Shown: in pieces, positions 1-5,242 of the stretch | Layout of the letters: every line of letters begins with the position of its first letter | How positions within the stretch are numbered: the first letter of the stretch is position 1 | Assembly (NCBI GenBank): GCA_000436535.1 | Contig: FR886241.1 | Span: 1-15,741 of the forward strand | Reading direction: 5' to 3' | DNA: 15,741 bases | DNA from: Eubacterium sp. CAG:252 | GTDB taxonomy: Bacteria > Bacillota > Clostridia > Lachnospirales > Lachnospiraceae | The notes under the pieces: model-generated | The model's database searches: none | What the model saw: the letters and a program-made list of their open reading frames with translations, nothing else | Told to the model about the DNA's origin: nothing | Translations under genes and position numbers: made by a program

Positions 1-2
1 GC

Positions 3-155
3 CGTGCCAAGGATGGCACGTCTGAGCGGTATCGTCCGGCAGAAGTATCTATATGGAAAGTATTAGAAACAGCCCTCCGGTTTTCTGGTGTCAGCAGCTA
101 TATTCGTGTGACCCGCCCCGTATATTATGTCGTCCGTTTGCCAACATATGTATAA
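3..155 (+). CDS. 3' end of an unidentified protein-coding gene (partial)
   Basis: The plus frame starting at base 3 is open from the window edge to a TAA at 153-155, giving the last 50 residues of a protein. The peptide is basic and aromatic (RYRPAEVSIWK near its start, VYYVVRLPTYV at its end). I do not recognise a family. The GC-rich composition stops almost exactly at this stop codon and the sequence becomes strongly AT-rich, which supports a real gene end. All three minus frames are interrupted in the same stretch, and the frame starting at base 1 stops at 64-66. Arginine is coded only by CGN here, whereas the genes downstream use AGA freely, so the gene may differ in origin or expression. 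It lies upstream of the feo operon and is separated from it by a promoter, so the two are probably unrelated. A chance open frame cannot be excluded at this length. Confidence 0.45.
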   Translation, partial: RAKDGTSERYRPAEVSIWKVLETALRFSGVSSYIRVTRPVYYVVRLPTYV

Positions 156-377
156 TATTGCACAACAAAGCTTCGTTTGTTGGAATTTACTTGAATGTAT
201 CTTTGTTACGAACATTTAGCACAATACTATATTATATTAAACATTTATATTGCCCCAATATCACCAAAACACCGCCCAATGCCGCGCCAACAGGTTAGTC
301 GTTCCTCAATAATCTCCGCCACAACTTACACTCGTTGCCATAATATAACAAATATTAAAAATATCTAAAAAAAGTAA
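156..377. other. AT-rich intergenic spacer, no gene seen
   Basis: The spacer follows the partial gene and ends at the feo promoter. It holds a perfect 7-bp inverted repeat, CAACAAA (163-169) and TTTGTTG (176-182), with a GCTTCG loop, starting 8 nt after the upstream stop codon. That position suits a terminator or 3'-end hairpin, but there is no T-run behind it, so I do not call it a terminator. An 81-codon open frame at 53-298 has no ribosome site, overlaps the partial gene and has no protein-like composition. I see nothing else supportable between 183 and 377. Confidence 0.5.
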
Positions 378-406
378 TTGACATCTAATGAGCGTTAGTA
401 TATACT
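378..406 (+). promoter_or_regulatory. Sigma-A type promoter of the feo operon
   Basis: A perfect -35 TTGACA (378-383) and a good -10 TATACT (401-406) are separated by exactly 17 bp. Transcription should start near 413, which leaves a leader of about 60 nt before feoA1. The leader begins with an inverted repeat, TGATAA (415-420) and TTATCA (431-436), that could form a 5' hairpin. The -10 sits inside a 16-bp palindrome (394-409), so a bound repressor would block polymerase directly. Confidence 0.8.
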
Positions 407-409
407 AAC
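394..409. promoter_or_regulatory. Operator palindrome GTTAG-N6-CTAAC on the feo -10 element
   Basis: GTTAGTATATACTAAC is a perfect 16-bp palindrome covering the feo -10 hexamer. The same pattern recurs at 1146-1161 (one end base different) and at 7420-7435 (both arms perfect). TTAG and CTAA half-sites recall DtxR/IdeR-type operators of iron regulators, although the spacing is not the textbook 19-bp DtxR box. The protein that binds it is not identifiable here; the Fur-family protein of this operon or an unlinked DtxR-type regulator are the obvious candidates. Confidence 0.65.
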
Positions 410-472
410 ACACGTGATAAATGAAAAACATTATCAACATACATAGATATACATACAGACAGGAGTGATATT

Positions 473-682
473 ATGCCATTATCAATGATAGGTGAAGGTG
501 AGACAGCAACAATAACAAGAGTTGGTGGTAAGGAAGAAACAAGACGTTTTCTTGAAAATCTTGGCTTTGTAGTAGGAGCTATTGTTACAGTAGTTTCAAA
601 GACAGGTGGTAATGTTATAGTTAATATCAAGGAGTCAAGAGTAGCTATAGGTAAGGATATGGCTACAAAGATTATGGTATAG
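473..682 (+). CDS. feoA: FeoA family protein, first copy
   Basis: This 69-residue protein is a single SH3-like FeoA domain, which normally attaches to FeoB in the cytoplasm and is needed for Fe(II) uptake. The family pattern is visible: an early MIGEGETATITRVGG segment, then RRFLENLGFVVGAIVTVVSK (the usual R-x-L-x-x-L/M-G-hydrophobic-x-x-G block), and a C-terminal ESRVAIGKDMATKIMV strand pair. The length is typical. The start is set by AGGAG at 461-465, 7 nt before the ATG. It is the first gene of the feo operon and is followed by 219 nt before the second feoA, an unusually long gap within an operon. The two FeoA copies differ strongly, so this is not a recent duplication. This copy is the shorter and more divergent one and may have a regulatory rather than a structural role (inference). 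Confidence 0.9.
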   Translation: MPLSMIGEGETATITRVGGKEETRRFLENLGFVVGAIVTVVSKTGGNVIVNIKESRVAIGKDMATKIMV

Positions 683-901
683 CATTTATTCAGCATTTAA
701 AGAAAGTTTGATACAGATTAAACTGCTAAGAATTAATTGCTGCATAAGTACATATTGTTATAAAGACTTGTAAAGCAAGCCTCTATATAGATTTCATCAT
801 TATCATGGTGAATATATAAGCCGTAGCTGCATTTCAGATATAACTGCTATGTATTAAAGATAATGATGATTGACAATAATCATTAAGAAGGAGAGATGAA
901 G
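683..901 (+). promoter_or_regulatory. Structured spacer between feoA1 and feoA2
   Basis: The spacer has no gene. TCATCATTATC (794-804) is exactly complementary to GATAATGATGA (859-869), giving an 11-bp stem with a 54-nt loop. The 3' arm also takes part in a second, local pairing: TAATGAT (861-867) with ATCATTA (879-885). The two pairings cannot form together, and the second ends 2 nt before the feoA2 ribosome site (888-893), so the layout resembles a leader switch. The same stretch contains AAGATAATGATGATTGA (857-873), which resembles a Fur box and recurs with one change upstream of nrdD. Whether it acts as DNA operator, RNA switch or both cannot be decided here. I see no convincing internal promoter. 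Confidence 0.4.
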
Positions 902-1120
902 ATGACTTTAAAGGAAGTTTCTGTAGGTCAGACCGTTAAAGTTGCTAAGCTTAATGGTGAAGGCCCTGTTAAGAGAAGAATTATGGACATGGGCATTACA
1001 AAAGGTGTTGAAGTATATGTAAGAAAAGTTGCACCTTTAGGTGATCCAATTGAAGTAACTGTCAGAGGATATGAATTATCTATCCGTAAGGCAGATGCGG
1101 CTATGATTGAAGTTGGCTAG
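902..1120 (+). CDS. feoA: FeoA family protein, second copy
   Basis: This 72-residue FeoA-domain protein of the cytoplasmic Fe(II) uptake machinery carries the full family core: GEGPVKRRIMDMGITKG, then VYVRKVAPLGDPIEVTVRGY, and a final LSIRKADAAMIEV. This is the classic Clostridia FeoA pattern and much closer to consensus than the first copy. Two in-frame ATGs exist, at 896 and 902. The AAGGAG at 888-893 is only 2 nt from the first but 8 nt from the second, and MTLKEV is the usual family beginning, so I choose 902; the longer form would add Met-Lys. It lies 100 nt upstream of feoB, the standard FeoA-FeoB pairing. The close match to consensus suggests that this copy is the main FeoB partner (inference). 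Confidence 0.93.
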   Translation: MTLKEVSVGQTVKVAKLNGEGPVKRRIMDMGITKGVEVYVRKVAPLGDPIEVTVRGYELSIRKADAAMIEVG

Positions 1121-1145
1121 TTATGTGATTTTTTTTCGGCAAGAG

Positions 1146-1161
1146 GTTAGCAAGAACTAAT
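1146..1161. promoter_or_regulatory. Second GTTAG-N6-CTAA operator-like site, upstream of feoB
   Basis: GTTAGCAAGAACTAAT repeats the palindrome of the feo promoter, with 9 of its 10 arm bases conserved. It lies in the 100-nt gap between feoA2 and feoB. A weak promoter can be drawn over it, with -35 TTAGCA (1147-1152), 18 bp of spacing and -10 TACAAT (1171-1176). This raises the possibility of a separately regulated feoB transcript. The site is clear as a sequence match; its function is inferred. Confidence 0.45.
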
Positions 1162-1220
1162 CCTAGCAAGTACAATCTAAACACAGACAGTTATAACTAA
1201 ACAAAGAAAGAGGTAGAAAG

Positions 1221-3710
1221 ATGTCAATTAAGATTGCATTAGCAGGTAACCCAAACTGCGGTAAAACAACATTGTTCAATGCACTCACAGGCTCTAACCA
1301 GTTCGTTGGTAACTGGCCAGGCGTTACTGTTGAGAAAAAAGAAGGTAAGTTAAAGGGACATAAAGATGTTGCCATCATGGACTTACCAGGTATTTATTCA
1401 CTTTCTCCATACACTTTAGAGGAAGTAGTTGCAAGAAACTATCTTATTAACGAAAGACCAGATGCTATCATCAATATCGTTGATGGTACTAACATTGAAA
1501 GAAACTTATATCTTTCAACACAGATTATGGAACTTGGTATTCCAGTAATTATGGCTGTAAATATGGTAGACCTTTTATCAAGAAATGGTATTACACTTAA
1601 TACAGCCCAGTTATCAGAAAAGCTTGGATGCGAAGTTGTAGAAATATCAGCACTTAAGGGAACAGGTATCAAGGAAGCAGCAGATAAGGCTGTAAAGCTT
1701 GCCCAGTCTAAGAAGGTTAATAAGCTTGTTCATAAGTTCAGTGATGAAGTTGAATCTGTTATAGAGGCAGTTGAAGGTAAGATTGGTCTTGATGTTGCAG
1801 ATGAGCAGAAGAGATTTTTTGCTATCAAGTTATTAGAGAGAGATGATAAGATAGGACAGCTTATGACAAGCGTTCCTGATGTATCAGAAGAGATAGCTAA
1901 GCTTGAGAAGGACTTCGATGATGATACAGAAAGTATTATCACAAATGAGAGATATACATACATTTCTTCTATTATTGATGAATGTGTAAAGAAGGCACAC
2001 AGCAAGGATAAGCTCTCAACTTCTGATAAGATTGATAAGATAGTAACTAACAGAATATTAGCACTTCCAATATTCGCAGCAGTTATGTTTTTAGTATATT
2101 ATATTGCAATGGTAACAGTTGGTTCAGCAGCTACAGACTGGGCTAATGATGGTTTATTTGGTGATGGTTTCCATCTTTTCGGTATCGGTACTTCAGCTTA
2201 TGAAGAAGTAGAAGAAGAATATGGCGACTCAGATGAAATCATTGCTGCATATGTAGAAAGCCTTGGTTCTAAGGGCGAAGCAATAGCAGATGCCATTGAT
2301 ACAGAAGCAGATGACTATGATTCAGAAGAAGCTGTAAAGGCTCTTACAAGTCTTAAGGCTATGGTTAAGTCAACAGATACAGTTGACTACACAGTAGAAG
2401 ATGAAGAAACACTTGAAACTACAGAAGATACAGCAGATGCTGATGCTATCAAGGAAGCTATTGACCTTGCTATCCAGTATGATGGCGCTGTTCCAGACCC
2501 AGCAGATTATGGTGTATGGGTTCCTGGTATTCCAGTACTTATCGAAGATGGTCTTGATGCAATCGGTTGTGCAGACTGGTTAAAGGGACTTATCCTTGAT
2601 GGTATTGTAGCCGGTGTTGGTGCCGTACTTGGTTTCGTTCCTCAGATGTTAGTATTATTCTTATTACTTGCTATCTTAGAGGCATGCGGATATATGGCAC
2701 GTATCGCATTTATTATGGATAGAATTTTCAGAAGATTTGGTCTTTCAGGAAAGTCATTCATTCCAATTCTTATCGGTACAGGTTGTGGTGTTCCGGGTAT
2801 TATGGCTTCACGTACAATCGAGAACGAAAGAGACCGTCGTATGACAATTATGACAACAACATTTATACCTTGTGGTGCTAAGACACCATTCATCGCTATG
2901 ATTGCAGGTGCAATATTTGGTGGTTCACCTTGGGTTGCAACATCAGCTTACTTCATCGGTATGGCAGCAATCATCGTATCAGGTATTATTTTAAAGAAGA
3001 CAAAGTTATTCAGCGGAGATCCAGCACCATTCGTTATGGAACTTCCTGCATATCATATTCCAACAGTTGGCAACGTACTTAGAAGTATGTGGGAGCGTGG
3101 CTGGTCATTCATCAAGAAGGCTGGTACAATTATCCTCCTTTCTACAATCGTTGTATGGTTTACAACATACTTTGGATTCACAGATGATGGATTCAGAATG
3201 TTAGCAGAAGATGAAATTGATATGAGTATTTTAGCTAAGATTGGTAGTGCAATCTGCTGGATATTCACACCACTTGGATGGGGCAACTGGCAGGCAGCCG
3301 TAGCTTCAATCACAGGACTTGTAGCTAAGGAAAACATCGTTGGTACTATGGGTATCCTTTATGGTGGCGGAGATTTATCTCCATATGCAGCACTTGCACT
3401 TGAGTTCACTAAGTTAGCTGGTTTCTCATTCCTTACATTCAACCTTCTCTGCGCTCCTTGCTTCGCAGCAATCGGTGCTATCAAGAGAGAGATGAACAGT
3501 GCTAAGTGGACTTGGACAGCTATTGGATATCAGTGTGGTTTCGCTTATGTAGTATCACTTTGCATCTACAATATAGGCAGACTTATCGCTGATGGCGCAT
3601 TCAGCATCTGGACAGTAGTAGCTATTCTCTTAGTAGTTGGTTTCTTATATCTTTTATTCAGACCAACAAAGGAAGCTAAGGAATATAAGAAAGCTGCTGG
3701 TGTCGACTAA
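1221..3710 (+). CDS. feoB: Ferrous iron transporter B (Fe(II) permease with GTPase domain)
   Basis: FeoB imports Fe(II) across the cytoplasmic membrane. The N-terminal G-protein domain shows all motifs: GNPNCGKTT (9-17), DLPG (54-57), NMVD (114-117) and SALKG (143-147), followed by a helical GDI-like region to about 275. The membrane domain starts with a first helix at about 279-300 and resumes at about 456, with gate motifs GTGCGVPG (519-526) and PCGAKTP (550-556), and LLCAPCF (742-748) near the end. At 829 residues it is longer than the 770-residue E. coli protein. The extra length is mainly an acidic segment at about 322-430, with about 34 Asp/Glu and only five Lys and no Arg over 328-430, between the first two membrane helices and so predicted outside the cell. 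AGAGG lies 7 nt before the start. The next two operon genes are typical FeoB neighbours. Confidence 0.97.
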   Translation: MSIKIALAGNPNCGKTTLFNALTGSNQFVGNWPGVTVEKKEGKLKGHKDVAIMDLPGIYSLSPYTLEEVVARNYLINERPDAIINIVDGTNIERNLYLSTQIMELGIPVIMAVNMVDLLSRNGITLNTAQLSEKLGCEVVEISALKGTGIKEAADKAVKLAQSKKVNKLVHKFSDEVESVIEAVEGKIGLDVADEQKRFFAIKLLERDDKIGQLMTSVPDVSEEIAKLEKDFDDDTESIITNERYTYISSIIDECVKKAHSKDKLSTSDKIDKIVTNRILALPIFAAVMFLVYYIAMVTVGSAATDWANDGLFGDGFHLFGIGTSAYEEVEEEYGDSDEIIAAYVESLGSKGEAIADAIDTEADDYDSEEAVKALTSLKAMVKSTDTVDYTVEDEETLETTEDTADADAIKEAIDLAIQYDGAVPDPADYGVWVPGIPVLIEDGLDAIGCADWLKGLILDGIVAGVGAVLGFVPQMLVLFLLLAILEACGYMARIAFIMDRIFRRFGLSGKSFIPILIGTGCGVPGIMASRTIENERDRRMTIMTTTFIPCGAKTPFIAMIAGAIFGGSPWVATSAYFIGMAAIIVSGIILKKTKLFSGDPAPFVMELPAYHIPTVGNVLRSMWERGWSFIKKAGTIILLSTIVVWFTTYFGFTDDGFRMLAEDEIDMSILAKIGSAICWIFTPLGWGNWQAAVASITGLVAKENIVGTMGILYGGGDLSPYAALALEFTKLAGFSFLTFNLLCAPCFAAIGAIKREMNSAKWTWTAIGYQCGFAYVVSLCIYNIGRLIADGAFSIWTVVAILLVVGFLYLLFRPTKEAKEYKKAAGVD

Positions 3711-3747
3711 TAATTAAGCCAATACTTTCCTAATCATTAATCATAAC

Positions 3748-3828
3748 TCTTAAGGTATATAAAAGTCTGGCATATGATTGTATACGTAAGTAAATGTAAT
3801 AAGCCATATGCCAGATGAAGCCTTAAGA
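3748..3828 (+). repeat. Long nested hairpin between feoB and the Cys-rich small gene
   Basis: The outer arms TCTTAAGG (3748-3755) and CCTTAAGA (3821-3828) enclose the inner arms TCTGGCATATG (3766-3776) and CATATGCCAGA (3805-3815). Both pairs are perfect, with an asymmetric internal loop and a 28-nt terminal loop. No T-run follows, so it is not a simple terminator. It may set the relative level of feoB and the distal genes by stopping exonucleases or causing partial termination (inference). Its 3' side, ATGTAATAAGCCATATG (3794-3810), has a near copy at 10750-10767. Confidence 0.5.
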
Positions 3829-3876
3829 AAGTAACTAAGAATTAAAAGCAGCAAAATGTCACGGAGGTCGGTAATA

Positions 3877-4008
3877 ATGGGTACAGTAATAGTTACAGCA
3901 GTATTAGTTGTTATTGTAGCAGCGATTGTATTCAGTATGGTTAAAGGCAAGAAGAATGGTAAACACACATGTGGCGGAGATTGCGGACACTGTGGAGGTT
4001 GCCACTGA
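3877..4008 (+). CDS. FeoB-associated Cys-rich membrane protein
   Basis: This 43-residue protein starts with GGAGG (3863-3867) 9 nt ahead of its ATG. Residues 2-21 form one hydrophobic helix (GTVIVTAVLVVIVAAIVFSM). A short basic stretch (KGKKNGKH) and then a Cys/Gly/His tail follow, with four cysteines in CGGDCGHCGGC and a final His. This matches the small proteins known as FeoB-associated Cys-rich membrane proteins, which follow feoB in many Firmicutes. The tail should lie in the cytoplasm by the positive-inside rule and could bind Fe(II) leaving the FeoB pore or assist assembly; neither role is proven. It ends 15 nt before the regulator gene, so the two are very likely co-transcribed. Confidence 0.88.
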   Translation: MGTVIVTAVLVVIVAAIVFSMVKGKKNGKHTCGGDCGHCGGCH

Positions 4009-4023
4009 TTATAGGAGGCATCG

Positions 4024-4494
4024 ATGCAGAGGTACTATTCGGGTGATGAGAATGCTTCTAATACAGTTAGCTATGAGAGAAGCAAAATGCAGAAGGATAT
4101 AATTCTGCAAATGTTAAAAAAAAAGGGTTGCAGGATAACCAAACAGAGAATGATGTTATTAGATATTATTCTTGAGGAGGACTGCTCATGTTGCAAAGAA
4201 ATATACTATAAGGCAAGCAAGATTGATCCTAAGATAGGAACAGCAACTGTCTATCGCATGATTAATACACTTGAAGAGATAGGTGCCATAAGCAGAAAGA
4301 ATATGTATAAGGTACACTGTACAGAAAGCTGCGAGGAAAATGGTGATACATTTTCAGTGGAGTTTGATGATAATTCAGTTATTAATCTGCCTGCGAAGAA
4401 GTGGAACCAGATAATAGAAAAAGGTCTTGCGGCATGTGGTTACATAGATAACCAGACAGTAAAAAGCGTGACAACAATACCCTTTTGTTCTTAA
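4024..4494 (+). CDS. Divergent Fur-family transcriptional regulator, Cys-rich
   Basis: This 156-residue protein carries a Fur-type winged helix at about 22-97, with RITKQRMMLLDIILEE and the recognition-helix signature IGTATVYRMINTLEEIGAI (71-89). AGGAGG (4013-4018) stands 5 nt before the chosen ATG; the first 21 residues are an extra polar N-terminus, and Met22 is an alternative start. The C-terminal half is unlike standard Fur. There is a single histidine (His98) in the whole protein, so the usual His-rich regulatory metal site cannot form, and the CxxC zinc pairs are missing. It has eight cysteines instead: 36, 54, 56, 57, 99, 103, 138 and 155. Ending the feo operon, it probably reports on iron, but through Cys ligands or another signal (inference). 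A terminator follows directly. Confidence 0.85.
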   Translation: MQRYYSGDENASNTVSYERSKMQKDIILQMLKKKGCRITKQRMMLLDIILEEDCSCCKEIYYKASKIDPKIGTATVYRMINTLEEIGAISRKNMYKVHCTESCEENGDTFSVEFDDNSVINLPAKKWNQIIEKGLAACGYIDNQTVKSVTTIPFCS

Positions 4495-4503
4495 TATAAA
4501 AGC

Positions 4504-4556
4504 AAAACCACCACAGGTATAGCAGTAGTCTGTACGTGTGGTGGTTTTTGTTTTTT
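4504..4556 (+). terminator. Rho-independent terminator of the feo operon
   Basis: AAAACCACCAC (4504-4514) and GTGGTGGTTTT (4538-4548) form a perfect 11-bp stem that runs into TTTTTGTTTTTT. It starts 10 nt after the stop of the Fur-family gene. The loop of 23 nt is longer than usual. Confidence 0.9.
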
Positions 4557-4665
4557 AATGTACAGTCATAATAAAGAATAGTAATGTTACAGCTTAAAGT
4601 CAATTCCAAAAATATTGAGCATTTTTCGATGAGATGTATGAGCTATATAAAATCTGAACAGCAAC

Positions 4666-4682
4666 TTGATAAAATTTATCAA
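4666..4682. promoter_or_regulatory. Fur-box-like palindrome upstream of the P-type ATPase operon
   Basis: TTGATAAAATTTATCAA is a perfect 8-1-8 palindrome. Its core differs from the classic 7-1-7 Fur box (TGATAAT-N-ATTATCA) by only one base in each arm. It lies 15 bp upstream of the proposed -35 of the operon. Fur control would fit an iron-handling ATPase. PerR or Zur boxes fit less well. AT-rich DNA yields such palindromes by chance more often than GC-rich DNA, which lowers confidence. Confidence 0.55.
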
Positions 4683-4697
4683 AAACAAGAAAAAGTG

Positions 4698-4726
4698 TAG
4701 AAAAAAGTAAAAAATAGGTATATAAT
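4698..4726 (+). promoter_or_regulatory. Probable promoter of the small protein / P-type ATPase operon
   Basis: A perfect -10 TATAAT (4721-4726) is preceded, with 17-bp spacing, by a weak -35 TAGAAA (4698-4703). Transcription would start near 4733 and give a leader of about 130 nt. The leader contains a degenerate copy of the feo operator, TTAG-N6-CTTA (4781-4794), and two ATAGCTAT copies, each its own inverted complement. Between the feo terminator and this promoter I see only the Fur-like palindrome. No gene occupies 4557-4861. Confidence 0.6.
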
Positions 4727-4861
4727 ACGAAAACAAAAAAGAAACATACCAAATGTATAGTTATATGCTCAAAACTATGGTTAGATATGACTTATGTTGA
4801 ATAGCTATGAATGATTAGATGAGATATAGCTATATATAATTATGTAGAAAAGAGGTTAATT

Positions 4862-5194
4862 ATGAAAAATGTATTTAAGAAGATTGATGGAGTTAAGACA
4901 GGAATATTTGCAGCAGGTGTACTTTTTGGTACAGCAGGTATCAAGATATTAGCAAGCGATGATGCAAAGAAGTTATATACTAACTGCACAGCAGCCGTAT
5001 TACGTGCAAAGAAGTGTGTTATGAAGACAGCTACAACTATTCAGGAAAATGCTGGTGATATCTATGCAGAAGCTAAGGCAATCAACGAAGAAAGAGAAGC
5101 TGCTGCTGAGGTTGTAGATGAAGATGATGATGACCTTGATTTAGACTTTGAAGAGGAAGATGTTACAGAAGAGTCAGCAGAGGCACAGAACTAA
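4862..5194 (+). CDS. Small glycine-zipper membrane protein with acidic tail (FezA-like candidate)
   Basis: The protein has 110 residues. Residues 10-31 form a short hydrophobic segment with two GxxxG steps (G10-G14 and G19-G23). Residues 33-80 are an Ala/Lys/Glu-rich, probably helical region with two cysteines (42, 52). From about 82 the tail is almost purely acidic (DEDDDDLDLDFEEED). AGAGG sits 6 nt before the ATG. Small proteins of this type, often labelled DUF6110, are found next to P1B-type ATPases in Clostridia, and the gene lies 48 nt upstream of such an ATPase behind one promoter. By position and shape it could be the FezA partner of a FezB-type ferrosome ATPase; that is an inference from gene order and topology, not a sequence match I can verify. 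The acidic tail could bind cations. Confidence 0.7.
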   Translation: MKNVFKKIDGVKTGIFAAGVLFGTAGIKILASDDAKKLYTNCTAAVLRAKKCVMKTATTIQENAGDIYAEAKAINEEREAAAEVVDEDDDDLDLDFEEEDVTEESAEAQN

Positions 5195-5242
5195 TCATAT
5201 TGCCATAATAGGTACAGTACGAAAAATAGATAGAGGATTATT

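Noticed and set aside
1..45. Hairpins GTGCCA/TGGCAC and TCTG...CAGA at the window start as a structured RNA
   Set aside because: They lie within the open frame at 3-155, match no RNA class I know, and short stems of this kind arise by chance in GC-richer DNA.
53..298. An 81-codon plus-strand open frame upstream of the feo operon
   Set aside because: It has no ribosome site, overlaps the better-supported partial gene end, and crosses the abrupt composition change at 155 with an unlikely amino-acid make-up.
294..308. GTTAG-N6-CTCAA upstream of the feo promoter as a further operator copy
   Set aside because: Only one arm matches, and it is over 70 bp upstream of the promoter.
415..436. TGATAA...TTATCA in the feo leader as a Fur box
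   Set aside because: The half-sites are separated by 10 bp, not the 3 bp they would have in a 7-1-7 box. A 5' mRNA hairpin is more likely.
385..696. A 103-codon minus-strand frame opposite feoA1
   Set aside because: It is the antisense shadow of feoA1 with no ribosome site of its own.
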